The notes below the pieces were generated by a model that made no database searches, was not told the origin of the DNA, and saw only the letters and a program-made list of their open reading frames with translations. Below are positions 38,965-49,549 of a stretch of DNA of 64,000 nt, in pieces (positions within the stretch are counted from its first letter, which is position 1; the number at the start of each line of letters is the position of its first letter). Origin of the DNA: Megaera sp965229545 (GTDB taxonomy: Bacteria > Pseudomonadota > Alphaproteobacteria > Rickettsiales > Rickettsiaceae). The stretch lies in assembly GCA_965229545.1 (NCBI GenBank), contig OZ245887.1, positions 620,001 to 684,000 on the forward strand, written 5' to 3'. A program made the position numbers and the translations under genes.

Positions 38965-39585
38965 ATTTTTTTTCAGGGTTAGATAAAATGTCTGAAATAG
39001 GTCAGCATTTCAAGGTCATATTAATAAGCTGTTATAGCATTTTTAAAATTATTTTTCGTAATTGGCATATCAGAAAATTTCTAAATTTGTCAAATTTCCT
39101 AAAACTATGTTTTTTATATAGCTCATTTTTGATCTGGATAATTCTTTTTGAGATTGATTATTCTACAAACTTCTGGAGCAATGTAGTAAAAGGTAATTTT
39201 TCGGAAAGAAGGTTTTCCTTATATGGTGTTCACGACCGAATTGGTGAAGGTATTCTATACGATCGTATAATTATTATTGCCGATAAGCTTGGATATGATT
39301 ACACCGGAATTAAGTTTTCTGAAAGTCTTAGTCATTTTTGGCTTACCTCTCATTTTTATAAGGTAAGTACTAGTATTATAAATTATATTTTTAATCCACA
39401 ATTTAACCTCGCGGTAACCCATCACGTTAATATTTTACCATTCGGTTATAATATCACTTATCTAAATATGCCATTGGACTCGCTATTTTCAAGTAGTGGA
39501 AAGTTTTTAAAAGTATGGGAGTCATTTAAATGACTATGATTCTTATGTTGATCTCCATAGTCTTGTTTATGGAAATAACGAACTA

Positions 39586-40733
39586 TTACTCTGGCCTTTA
39601 AATATTGAACATTATATAGTAGCATAAGCTATTTCTTTCTTTTTAAAATAATTTTGAATTTTTATACCATTAAACTGAATTTGTGTTAAATAGGACCGTA
39701 CATTAATTGTTAAATCTTTTACTGATTTTAGTACTCGAAAATTATTGGAGTTAGCTTTGACATCTTGGTTTACAAGTTCTTGTGGATTCATATCAGGACA
39801 ATATGATGGTAAATAAAACAATTCTAGCTTGTCCTTATGTCTTTCTACATAAGCTTTTACCTTTTTACTGTGATACACTCTATGATTATCTAATATCAAA
39901 AATATTTTCTGCTTAATTTGTCTGATCAGTCTACCTAAAAATTCAATACACTTTTTGCTGGTAAAATTATCTTCAAATACCATCCAGTTCATAAACCCTT
40001 ACGGACTAATAGCAGCTAGCATATTACATTTAAATCTTGAGCCACTTCTCTTGATTGCTGGGGTCTTGCCTTTAAGACCATATGTTTTACCTCGATTATC
40101 TGTTGATTGTATCCCCATTTCATCTCCCCAATAAATTCTAGCACTTTCTTTCATTGCACGAGACTTGATTTCTGGATATGTGACTGTTAACCATTCTTTT
40201 ATCTTCTCTGGATTACGTTGATAGGCTGATTTAATTGGTTTTTGAGACGTAAAACCCAATCTATTCATAATTTTTCTTATAGAACGCCTGTTATACTGAT
40301 AAAGGTAATTGGATTCTATATATTCTTGTACCACTTTACTATTCCATAACGTATAATCCATTCCCAATTCATCAGGTGTATGTGATAAAATTTTAGATTT
40401 TAATTCCTCTTCTTGATTTTTACTGATTTTAGATCCTGTTCCTACCTTTACTCCTCGCTTCTTATAGCGAAAGCTTTCTTCCTTATAAATTTTGTACTCT
40501 TTAAGATATTTCCATATAGAACTCCTAGAAAACCCAAAGGTAATAGATGCTTGTTTCTTGCTTATTCCATGTATAACTATTGCTTCCACTGCTTTCTTTC
40601 TTAATATCTTGAGATCGCTTGGTGATAATTTTTTATTAGACATCTTGTTATTACTCTTGATACAATATCATTATATCATTATATCATTATATCATTTCTC
40701 TAATATTAGTTCAATATTTAAAGGCTGGAGTAA
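39586..40733 (-). mobile_element. IS630-family insertion sequence, copy A
   Basis: 1148 bases, flanked by TA (39584-39585 and 40734-40735), the target duplicated by this family. Terminal inverted repeats start TTACTCTGGCCTTTAAATAT at the left; the complement of the right end differs by one or two bases. It is 16 bases longer than copies B and C because an 8-base unit (ATCATTAT) near the right end is present two extra times. Sits inside a glycosyltransferase gene. Confidence 0.93.
39612..40643 (-). pseudogene. IS630 transposase, copy A, inactivated by an in-frame TAA
   Basis: Same 343-codon frame as copies B and C, but the codon for Gln in LAAISPQGFMNW is TAA here (39996-39998), a single G-to-A change on the plus strand. 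The first catalytic Asp region IYWGDEMGIQ is before the stop, the second FLILDNHRV and the Glu in PDMNPQE after it, so the truncated product cannot be active. A His-to-Tyr change next to the second Asp (DNHRVYHS) is also unique to this copy. Confidence 0.93.
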
Positions 40734-41374
40734 TAGTAGAAAAAATAATCCAGAAGACAGGGAAAAACAAACCAATAATACCTTTATATCTTGCGCATGG
40801 ACAAGAAGAATATGTAAATGTTCCGATCGATAAAGCTCTAATTACAGGAACCTTATGGGGATGTAATAGAGAAAGTTTAAGGGTAGCACAAAGCTTAAAA
40901 AAGCTAGCAAATGATGAATTATTAGTCGGTATCGGTATAGAAAGATATCTGGGCTTTTTAGGAAAAGCTTATCTAGGTAAGATGGAAGGTTTCGGTAATC
41001 CTCTTCAAAACTTGCAGCTCCAGCAACAGAAATATGGGATCGCTTTAATAATCCACAATCAGGAACACATGCTAGAAGGAATACCTACATCTAGGATTGC
41101 TGAAGCTGTAACTAGTGGAGCTTTGGTAATATCTGACCAGAATGGCTTCTTGAAAAAGTTTTTTGGGGATAGTGTACTTTATTATGATGCCTTTGCCAGT
41201 AGCGAGCAGATTTACGATACTATTAAATCCCATATTCAGTGGGCAAAAGCTAATCCAGATAAGGTACATTTAAAAACTAAAGAAGCTTATCAAATTTTCA
41301 TGGATAATTTTACTATCGAAAAGCAACTTGAGAAATTATTTGCTCTCACTAAGGGTAAGTAGAGACCATCAATA

Positions 41375-42117
41375 TCAATTATTTCGTAATATTTTTACTA
41401 AGTTATACTGCGGATCGTAAGCGTTTCCATAAATTTTATCTAGCTTAGTTATTTCCTGGGGATGTTTAAGACCCGAATAAATTGAGCTTAAAATGGCATA
41501 TATTACCTCATAGGGATTTGCGTCTGCCGAAGCTAATCGATATTCAATCCTTTTGGGCAGGCTATCCGGTATTCGTATCAAAGTAGTACGGTTGTTACCG
41601 CCGTAAGAAATGTGGGTTGGGGCCATAAATCTGCTATCGAGCCTTTGATAATCCTCTTCTTTAGGTAAAAAAGCTGTAATTGTTAATGGTAAATAATGGC
41701 ACAAAATCCTAGCATATTTTTCCGCATCATTATCCTCAAGAAAATTAAAGTGAATGTGCATACTACTGCCATAATCATTTCTAAATGCCTTGGACTTAAA
41801 ATTAGCTTCAAGGTTTAATTCTTTAGCTTCTTTCTTAATCCTCCTTTTCATTTTATTTATGATATCTGGATAAAAAGCGGTATTGGGTGAAGGTGCAATC
41901 TCAACTTCATACTGGTTATGGCCCTTTTCTTTTTTTATTTTTTGTCCTATATTTTCTTCTAATTTGGTCAATTGCCAATTATCTGTGAAGTTTATAAGAT
42001 AAAATTCTAATTCTGCCCCAAGGCATGGCGTCAAATTAAACTCTTTTTTATAACTATTTTCGATTTTTTTTAGATATTGTATTCTTTCTTTCTATCTGTT
42101 AGTTTACTCTCAAACAT
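41375..42117 (-). pseudogene. Glutamine-synthetase-like protein, start disturbed by a frameshift
   Basis: The open frame to 42034 gives 219 residues related to the glutamine synthetase/guanido kinase fold: GAELEFYL, YEVEIAPSP, SSMHIHFNF (metal-site region), RIEYRLASADANPY. It is only about half the length of true glutamine synthetase, so a GS-like family protein rather than GlnA. The listed start is a TTG. An ATG at 42117 begins MFESKLTDRKKE, which would run in if one base were added to or lost from the AGAAAGAAAGAAT run. So the true N-terminus is out of frame, or the TTG is used. Confidence 0.6.
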
Positions 42118-42142
42118 ATTCTAAACGCTTATTATAAAGATC

Positions 42143-42886
42143 ATGGCAATAACTGAACTACTCAAGAATAAAGTATATTACAAGATTTTTGATAGAAGTT
42201 ACCAAGGCTCCACTCATAGTTATAATATATACGCTTTTGACGATCAGATAAAAAGAGATCAAGTTAAAAATAATATAGATAAGGTATTAAGTGATTTTGG
42301 TACAAAAAATATATTATTATTAAACCAAGTTCATGGCAATAACGTTGTTTGTACTGAAGAATTAGATTTCAAGTTAAATAATTGGTCTGAAGGCGATGCT
42401 TCGGTTACTACTCAAAAAAACATTATTTTGGCAATTCGTACCGCTGATTGTGTTCCGTTATTATTCGTAAGTGAGGATGGTAATGTTATTGGCGCAGCCC
42501 ACTGCGGTTGGCGCAGTGCTAAACTAGATATTATAGATAAATTAGCTTATAAAATGCGACAAAAAGGTGCCGGTAATATAATGGCTATAATAGGGCCGGC
42601 TATTGCCCAAGAATCTTATGAAGTTTCGAAAGACTTTTATGAGGATTTTGTTGCGGATTCAAGTAGCTATAAAGTTCTATTTTTACCGTCAATAAAATCC
42701 GGGCATTATTTATTTGACCTTCCATCATTTGTCAAAATTAAGCTTACGCAGGCAAATATTAGCGTTATAAAACATATTAACGAAGATACATATGTGATGT
42801 CAGACAAATATCCTAGTTACCGAAGATCTACCCATACAGGTGAAATATACAATCAAAACATATTATCTGCTATAATGATAAAATAA
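42143..42886 (+). CDS. pgeF: Laccase-domain purine nucleoside phosphorylase family protein (YfiH)
   Basis: 247 residues of the DUF152/multicopper polyphenol oxidase family: LLLNQVHGNNVV, GDASVTTQKNIILAIRTADCVP, GAAHCGWRSAK with the metal-binding His/Cys triad. Homologues act on adenosine (phosphorylase/deaminase), and E. coli PgeF edits L-Ser in cell-wall precursors. Start ATG at 42143. Plus-strand unit with ccmC and fdxA, 10 bases apart from ccmC. Confidence 0.9.
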   Translation: MAITELLKNKVYYKIFDRSYQGSTHSYNIYAFDDQIKRDQVKNNIDKVLSDFGTKNILLLNQVHGNNVVCTEELDFKLNNWSEGDASVTTQKNIILAIRTADCVPLLFVSEDGNVIGAAHCGWRSAKLDIIDKLAYKMRQKGAGNIMAIIGPAIAQESYEVSKDFYEDFVADSSSYKVLFLPSIKSGHYLFDLPSFVKIKLTQANISVIKHINEDTYVMSDKYPSYRRSTHTGEIYNQNILSAIMIK

Positions 42887-42896
42887 ATAAATCTTT

Positions 42897-43592
42897 ATGT
42901 ATCAATTATTTTCACCTAATTTATTTTTAAAAATTAGCAAATACCTAATACCTATTTCTGGATGCTTGTTTTTAGTTTCAATTCCAGTTGGATTATATTT
43001 TTCTTTATATGCCTCTCCTGAAGATTATCAGCAGAAAGAAATGGTAAGGATAATGTACGTGCATGTGCCGGCTGCATGGATGAGCCTTGGAATATATACT
43101 TTTATAGCTATTTGTAGTTTTTCTTGTTTAGTATGGAGAACAAGAATCTCATATGTTTTGGCAGTAGCTGCAGCACCAATTGGAGCAGGATTTGCTCTAA
43201 TTACCCTAGTTACAGGTTCGATTTGGGGTAAACCTATCTGGGGGACATGGTGGGTATGGGATGCCCGACTTACCTCGATGCTTGTTTTATTCTTCATTTA
43301 TATTAGTTATATAGCAATCGTTAATAGCGGTAATAGTTTAGTTAGAGCAGAAAAACCGGCTTCAGTTATGGCTATAATAGGGCTGATTAATATACCGATA
43401 GTCAAGTTTTCGGTAGATATTTGGTACAGTTTGCATCAACCGGCAAGTATCCTTAAAATAGGGGGGCCTTCCATTCACCCGTCCATGCTTTTACCGCTTT
43501 TTATTATGTTTGGTTCTTTTATAATGTATTTTGTTTTTGTCCTTTTAATAAGGGCAAGAATTGTTATGGATAAAATTAAAAATAATAAATAA
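42897..43592 (+). CDS. ccmC: Haem exporter/handling protein CcmC
   Basis: 231 residues with six membrane helices and the tryptophan-rich haem-binding motif WGTWWVWDARLTS; flanking His residues are in YVHVPAAWMS and near FSVDIWYSLHQPAS. Presents haem to CcmE for cytochrome c maturation. The rest of the ccm set is not in the window. Two bases separate it from fdxA. Confidence 0.94.
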   Translation: MYQLFSPNLFLKISKYLIPISGCLFLVSIPVGLYFSLYASPEDYQQKEMVRIMYVHVPAAWMSLGIYTFIAICSFSCLVWRTRISYVLAVAAAPIGAGFALITLVTGSIWGKPIWGTWWVWDARLTSMLVLFFIYISYIAIVNSGNSLVRAEKPASVMAIIGLINIPIVKFSVDIWYSLHQPASILKIGGPSIHPSMLLPLFIMFGSFIMYFVFVLLIRARIVMDKIKNNK

Positions 43593-43594
43593 CT

Positions 43595-43909
43595 ATGACT
43601 TATGTAGTAACAGATGAATGTGTGAAATGTAAATATACGGATTGTGTAGAAGTATGTCCGGTTGATTGTTTTTATGAAGGAGAATTAATGCTGGTAATTA
43701 ATCCGGATGAATGTATAGATTGCGGCGTTTGTGTTCCGGAATGCCCGATAGATGCAATTAAAGAAGAATCTCCTGATTTAATAAGGTGGGTAGAGATTAA
43801 TAAAGAATTGTCTGCAAAATGGCCGAATATTACAGTTAAAAAGCCTCCGTTAGCTGATGCTGACAATTATAAATTAAAAAAAAACAAGTTTGAAAAATAT
43901 ATTTTATAA
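43595..43909 (+). CDS. fdxA: 7Fe ferredoxin (3Fe-4S/4Fe-4S) FdxA
   Basis: 104 residues. Two cluster motifs: CVKCKYTDCVEVCPVDC and CIDCGVCVPECP, in the pattern of alphaproteobacterial FdxA with its C-terminal extension (RWVEINKELSAKWPNI). Electron carrier. Follows ccmC immediately. Confidence 0.94.
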   Translation: MTYVVTDECVKCKYTDCVEVCPVDCFYEGELMLVINPDECIDCGVCVPECPIDAIKEESPDLIRWVEINKELSAKWPNITVKKPPLADADNYKLKKNKFEKYIL

Positions 43910-44011
43910 TTAGCATTTTTAAATAAAATTTAGGTAATTTAGAATTTTATAAAAAACATAAATAGGCATAACTCAATATTAAATTCAGAAAGGCAGGAAA
44001 ATTTAGGATAG

Positions 44012-44045
44012 CGCATTACAGTCACTACACTTAAATTGTAATGCG
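44012..44045. terminator. Inverted repeat between convergent fdxA and putA remnant
   Basis: Nine-base perfect inverted repeat (CGCATTACA / TGTAATGCG) with a 16-base loop. It lies between converging genes, but a T-run is missing on either side, so termination is only a possibility. Confidence 0.35.
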
Positions 44046-45529
44046 TTATTTACCACCTATAATTGCGCTCTTAATAGGTCCACATTTCCTCCAATTGCTG
44101 TAAGGTTAAAGCACGTGGTTCTCTCTAACATAAATTTAAGCAAGTAATGAGGGCCTCCGGCTTTAAATCCAGTGCCGGATTTATTCTCACCACCAAAAGG
44201 TTGAGATTCTACTTTTGCTCCAACAATTGACCTATTAGTATAAATGTTACCGGCTTTAATCCTGGATCTTAAATATTCTATTTTTTCTCCAATTCTACTA
44301 TGAATACCGAAAGTTAAACCGAAACCATAATTGTTAATTTCATCTATTATTTTGTCTACTTCTTTACTTTTATATTTTATTATGTGTAATATTGGCCCAA
44401 AATTCTCTCTGGGAATATCATTAATTGAATTAATTTCTATAATATGAGGATAAAAATAGTTTCCGTCTTTTAAATTATTGTTTTGTGGGTGAGAATATAC
44501 TTTAAAACCAGCTTTTTCCATGTAAGAAATATGGCGAGCTAAATTGTCAAAAGACTTACGATCAATAACTGCCCCTATATCATTACTAAAATCGGTGGTA
44601 TCACCGATTTTTAATATTTCGGTAGCTTCCCTAATTAGATTGTATAAATTATCATATATTTCTTCTTGAACATAAAGTACTCGCAAGGCTAAGCATCTTT
44701 GCCCTGCTGAATAAAATGCAGAAATAAGCACATCATCTGTTACTTGTTCAAGTAGGGCGGAACTATCAACAATCATTGCATTCTGACCTCCTGTTTCAGC
44801 AATGAATGGAACAATACCGGAGTTCCGTTCTGCAAGTGCTAAGTTGATATTCTTAGCTGTTTCGCAAGAACCGGTAAATGCTACACCTGCAATTCTTTCA
44901 TCTCTTAATACATAATTGCTGATATTGCTAGCAGAAGTAATTATTAATTGTAATGCCGATTTAGGTATACCCACTTTGTGCAGCAACTTAACGGCAAAAT
45001 TAGCTATAACACAAGTTTGCCCCGCAGGTTTTGCTATTACTGTATTACCAGTTACTAATGCCGCAATAATTTGGCCTATAAATATTGCAAGCGGGAAATT
45101 CCATGGGCTTATACAGAAAAAACTCCTCTTGGATGCATTGAAAGGATATTTCTTTCGGGGCCAGTAGGCCCCCAGGAAGAACTTTATCTTCCATAGTTAT
45201 TTTTGCTTGATTGGCGTAATATCTACAAAAATCAATTGCCTCAATAACCTCATTTATTGCATCATGAATAGATTTTCCTCCTTCTTCGATAAGCAGGGCA
45301 TATAGCTCAAATTTGTTATTTTCAAGCTCATAAGCGGCTTTTTCTAAAATAGCAGCACGATTTTGTACAGCTATTTTACTCCAGTTATTAAATTCTTTAT
45401 AAGCAGAGTCTACGGCATATTTAATTTCTTCAGGTACTGCCAGAGAAATATCTGAAAATTTTTCTGCTATTTTGGCAGGACAGAAAAATTCGCTTAAATT
45501 TTTAGAGGTTATAAGTTCTCTGCCATCTA

Positions 45530-46661
45530 TTACTCTGGCCTTTAAATATTGAACATTATATAGTAGCATAAGCTATTTCTTTCTTTTTAAAATAATTTTG
45601 AATTTTTATACCATTAAACTGAATTTGTGTTAAATAGGACCGTACATTAATTGTTAAATCTTTTACTGATTTTAGTACTCGAAAATTATTGGAGTTAGCT
45701 TTGACATCTTGGTTTACAAGTTCTTGTGGATTCATATCAGGACAATATGATGGTAAATAAAACAATTCTAGCTTGTCCTTATGTCTTTCTACATAAGCTT
45801 TTACCTTTTTACTGTGATGCACTCTATGATTATCTAATATCAAAAATATTTTCTGCTTAATTTGTCTGATAAGTCTACCTAAAAATTCAATACACTTTTT
45901 GCTGGTAAAATTATCTTCAAATACCATCCAGTTCATAAACCCTTGCGGACTAATAGCAGCTAGCATATTACATTTAAATCTTGAGCCACTTCTCTTGATT
46001 GCTGGGGTCTTGCCTTTAAGACCATATGTTTTACCTCGATTATCTGTTGATTGTATCCCCATTTCATCTCCCCAATAAATTCTAGCACTTTCTTTCATTG
46101 CACGAGACTTGATTTCTGGATATGTGACTGTTAACCATTCTTTTATCTTCTCTGGATTACGTTGATAGGCTGATTTAATTGGTTTTTGAGACGTAAAACC
46201 CAATCTATTCATAATTTTTCTTATAGAACGCCTGTTATACTGATAAAGGTAATTGGATTCTATATATTCTTGTACCACTTTACTATTCCATAACGTATAA
46301 TCCATTCCCAATTCATCAGGTGTATGTGATAAAATTTTAGATTTTAATTCCTCTTCTTGATTTTTACTGATTTTAGATCCTGTTCCTACCTTTACTCCTC
46401 GCTTCTTATAGCGAAAGCTTTCTTCCTTATAAATTTTGTACTCTTTAAGATATTTCCATATAGAACTCCTAGAAAACCCAAAGGTAATAGATGCTTGTTT
46501 CTTGCTTATTCCATGTATAACTATTGCTTCCACTGCTTTCTTTCTTAATATCTTGAGATCGCTTGGTGATAATTTTTTATTAGACATTTTGTTATTACTC
46601 TTGATACAATATCATTATATCATTTCTCTAATGTTAGTTCAATATTTAAAGGCCGGAGTAA
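45530..46661 (-). mobile_element. IS630-family insertion sequence, copy B
   Basis: 1132 bases between TA at 45528-45529 and 46662-46663. Left end TTACTCTGGCCTTTAAATAT, right end matching its complement with one mismatch in the first 20. Inserted in putA; removing element plus one TA joins VGSI to IDGRELI in frame. Confidence 0.94.
45556..46587 (-). CDS. IS630 transposase, copy B (intact)
   Basis: 343 residues. N-terminal helix-turn-helix DNA-binding half (GISKKQASITFGFSRSSIWK), then a DDE_3 catalytic half with IYWGDEMGIQS, FLILDNHRVHHSKK and CPDMNPQELVNQDVK giving D, D and E. Full open frame, so potentially active; near-identical to copy C and to the dead copy A. Confidence 0.94.
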   Translation of the reverse strand: MSNKKLSPSDLKILRKKAVEAIVIHGISKKQASITFGFSRSSIWKYLKEYKIYKEESFRYKKRGVKVGTGSKISKNQEEELKSKILSHTPDELGMDYTLWNSKVVQEYIESNYLYQYNRRSIRKIMNRLGFTSQKPIKSAYQRNPEKIKEWLTVTYPEIKSRAMKESARIYWGDEMGIQSTDNRGKTYGLKGKTPAIKRSGSRFKCNMLAAISPQGFMNWMVFEDNFTSKKCIEFLGRLIRQIKQKIFLILDNHRVHHSKKVKAYVERHKDKLELFYLPSYCPDMNPQELVNQDVKANSNNFRVLKSVKDLTINVRSYLTQIQFNGIKIQNYFKKKEIAYATI

Positions 46662-48286
46662 TATTATCGATCCAACCTTATGAGTATTAGAGAAATAACT
46701 AGCCACTTTTTCTTGAATGTAATCGTAATTTGTCTTGTATCCTAAATCATAACCCATAGCGTTTTTCCTCTTTGGATAAATATTTTCTGGCAAAGGAATT
46801 GCATTGCCACTATCTAATAAATTTAAAATTTTGTCATGTAAATTGAAACTCAGCTCAGATATTGGTATTTTTGGTGAAACTACTTTACTTACAAAATTAC
46901 TATTTGCTCCATTTTCTAGCAGTCTGCGCATTAAATATGCAAGTAAATCGTCTGACTTACCAATCGGAGCATAAATTCTTACGTTTGTTTTTTTTGCTAA
47001 CTCAGAATGTAATATATCACCCATACCATAAAGCTTTTGAAACTCATAAGGTTTATTTCCGGCCATTTGTATTATCGCCGAAGCAGTTAAAGCGTTATGA
47101 GTTGCAAATTGCGGATATATGTAATCACTATTTTCTAGCATTAATTTAGCGCAAGCTATGTAACTTGCATCGGTATACTCTTTTTTTGTAAATACTGAAT
47201 AATGACTCAAACCATATACTTGAGCGCGCTTGATCTCACTATCCCAATAGGCGCTTTACAAGCCTGATTGGTATTTGTTTATTGGTTTTTTTAGGCAATA
47301 AAATTATTTTTTTAGGTAGCTCATAACTTCTTGTTTGATAAGCTTGTACTACAAGGCCGATACCATTAAAATTTTTAAAAATAGGTTGCTCTATAATTTC
47401 ACTTAAAAAAGTAAAATAAATATCAAGTCTAAAAGATTCTTCCGCATCAAAAGTAATAGTTAAGTTACTGTTTTTGATTTTTTCTATTAAACTGATAATT
47501 TGTGGCGTTAATTCTTGCCTTATATCATTTAGCTTAGTGTATTCAAATCTTGGGTATAGGGCAGTTAATTTAACGGATAAATTTGGTTTTGATGCTATAT
47601 CTAGATCTTTATGATAAAAGCTTAGCAATAGTATTTATAGCATTAAGATAATCTTTATAATATCTTGTTGCCTGTTTTTTGTTCTGGCTGATTCACCCAG
47701 GAGGTCAAAAGAAAATTTATATAAAAAATTCTGAACTTTTTTTAAACCGGATTCCATATCTTCAGCAAATACAAATGATTTGCTAAGATACATAATTGCT
47801 TCTCTTAAGATTTTCAAAAAAACTGGCTGGCCAAATTTATCGATCAACTTAGCAAAAACATTATCTGATTTAGTAATGTCAGTAAATTTTCCCAAAAAAT
47901 ATATGCTGAAGGAAGAAAAATAGTCTTAAATGATTTTGCTTTTTTAAATAAAAATGATTCCCACGATTTATTAGATAACTTATCACGTACAAATTCCTTG
48001 CTGATTTGTAGGTCCGGTATCCGAAGTAAACTTTCTGCAAGGCACATTACTGCAACCCCTTCGTCGGTAGAGAGGTTGAATTTATTAATAAATTCTTCAA
48101 TAGAAAAATTTCTGTTTTTTCTTATTATGCTAATTAATTCATCAGCTTGAGCAACAAAAGATTGTTGCTCAGGAGTAGGAAATTTAATTTTAGGTAATAA
48201 CTTTTATTACTTGCGTTTCGTCCCACAAAACCGCAGTAGGTACTAAATTTTATTTTCCATAGTGATTTGCTTTACTCCCTATATCT

Positions 48287-49549
48287 TTAAGTGTTTTCTA
48301 CGACCGGTTGTGATCGATCAACATAAAAATATAGAGCTATCAAACTCAAAACAGCGCATACGATTATATAAATTGCCCCTGAACCCATATTACCGTTTTG
48401 TACTAATGATTCCATTATATAGGGAGCAGTACCCCCAAAAATGCTAGTAGCAGTATTATAAGAAACCGAAAGAGCTGTGCTTCTGATTTTAGTTGGATAC
48501 AACTCAGCCTGTAGAGCCGGTTCAGGGCCTATATATAGCGCAGCTAGAATTGCAATGATAATTTGTGCTATAATAATAAAAGTGAAATTGCCAAATTCAA
48601 AAAATTCAAGTAAAAATCTTGAGGTTAAAATTATAATTACTAAGTTAATAACAAATATTTTTCTCCTCCCTATTTTGTCGGATAGCCACCCTCCTAAAAT
48701 AGTTACTATTATCATAATGATATAGCAAATATTAACTAAGTTACTTACCTCATCTTCGCCAAATCCTCTGTGTATTTTTAGATAAGATATCAAATATATT
48801 GATTCCACATAGAATATTACTGATCCAGTTCCATTAATAAGAATTGAAATCAACATATCAAACCAGTGATATTTGAAAGCAAATTTTAAAGGGTGTTGTT
48901 CTACTTTACCGTATGATTTATTCTTAAGAAATAAAGGAGTTTCAGCCGTGTTTTTCTTGATGTAAATACCAGCAAAAAAAATAAATATACCAATCAAAAA
49001 TGGCAATCTCCACGCCCATGAATTGAATTGCTCTGGTGTAAAAATCGATTTTATTAAATATGATACTAAAGAACTAAATAAAATACCTACACAAATACTA
49101 GACATAGAAAAACTAGAAGTAAAACCCCGGTGATTTTTTTCTGTATGTTCAATAACGAAGGATATTGATCCAGTTAATGCACCTCCCATGGAAAGACCCT
49201 GAAGCATTCTAACTAGTATCATCATACTTGTTGCAGCTATTCCTGCTGTTTCGTATGTAGGGAGAAAACCTATTGCAGCAGTTGGGAATGCCATACAAAT
49301 AATTGATGCACTTAGGGCCGCTCTCCGGCCAAACCTATCTCCGATTATTCCAAAGAAAATACCACCTATTGGCCTCATTAAGTAACCAACGGCAAATGCT
49401 AAAAAAGCATAAAGTAAAGAAATGCTAGGGTCACTATTTGGAAAGAATTTTTGACCAATTATTGGTGCGAAATGACCAAATAAAGCATAATCATACCATT
49501 CGAAACTATTAGCGACACTACTTGTTAAAATCAATTTGTGTTTATTCAT
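48287..49549 (-). CDS. MFS symporter, ProP-like (proline/betaine) family
   Basis: 420 residues, 12 membrane segments; TM1 SSVANSFEWYDYALFGHFAP, loop GGIFFGIIGDRFGRR, RMLQGLSMGGALTGS. Member of the metabolite:H+ symporter family including ProP. Next to putA, so proline import is a reasonable guess, but the substrate is not determined by sequence. Its start overlaps the end of the Sam-like gene by 4 bases. Intact while its presumed catabolic partner is dead. Confidence 0.88.
   Translation of the reverse strand: MNKHKLILTSSVANSFEWYDYALFGHFAPIIGQKFFPNSDPSISLLYAFLAFAVGYLMRPIGGIFFGIIGDRFGRRAALSASIICMAFPTAAIGFLPTYETAGIAATSMMILVRMLQGLSMGGALTGSISFVIEHTEKNHRGFTSSFSMSSICVGILFSSLVSYLIKSIFTPEQFNSWAWRLPFLIGIFIFFAGIYIKKNTAETPLFLKNKSYGKVEQHPLKFAFKYHWFDMLISILINGTGSVIFYVESIYLISYLKIHRGFGEDEVSNLVNICYIIMIIVTILGGWLSDKIGRRKIFVINLVIIILTSRFLLEFFEFGNFTFIIIAQIIIAILAALYIGPEPALQAELYPTKIRSTALSVSYNTATSIFGGTAPYIMESLVQNGNMGSGAIYIIVCAVLSLIALYFYVDRSQPVVENT

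Larger units (their letters stand above)
38988..41362 (+). pseudogene. Glycosyltransferase-like gene, frameshifted and split by IS630 copy A
   Basis: 5' part 38988-39533 encodes an N-terminal domain (HDRIGEGILYDRIIIIADKL). A one-base indel near 39515 moves the frame to SHLNDYDSYVDLHSLVYGNNEL, which runs to the IS630 at 39586. Beyond the element, from 40736, the frame resumes VEKIIQKTGKNKPIIPLYLAH and ends at 41362. The distal half looks like a GT-B transferase acceptor/donor region, with EGIPTSRIAEAVTSGALVIS. Deleting the element and one TA restores the frame exactly; about 408 codons in all. The precise glycosyltransferase family is not certain. Confidence 0.75.
44057..48260 (-). pseudogene. 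putA: Bifunctional proline dehydrogenase/P5C dehydrogenase, frameshifted and split by IS630 copy B
   Basis: Starts at ATG 48260 (NLVPTAVLWDETQ follows after a shift). Proline-dehydrogenase pieces: KIKFPTPEQQSF, MCLAESLLRIPDL, GKFTDITKSDN, LSVKLTALYPRFE, then AYWDSEIKRAQVYGL, SYIACAKLMLENSDYIYPQFATHN. After the IS comes the P5C dehydrogenase: FNNWSKIAVQNRAAIL, ISPWNFP in a shifted frame, AFTGSCETAK, FIAETGGQNA, SAGQRCLALR (catalytic Cys), GNIYTNRSIVGAKV. Frame changes occur at about 48245, 48215, 47890, 47600-47640, 47240, 45160 and 45125, plus the IS. About 1020 codons survive. Proline use by this route is lost. Confidence 0.9.

Noticed and set aside
40413..40833. Plus-strand ORFs inside the IS630 copies, repeated at 46357 and 57520
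   Set aside because: They are antisense shadows of the transposase, repeated only because the element is repeated.
44012..44045. A strong Rho-independent terminator
   Set aside because: The inverted repeat is perfect but the loop is long and no T-run follows on either strand; kept only as a weak possibility.
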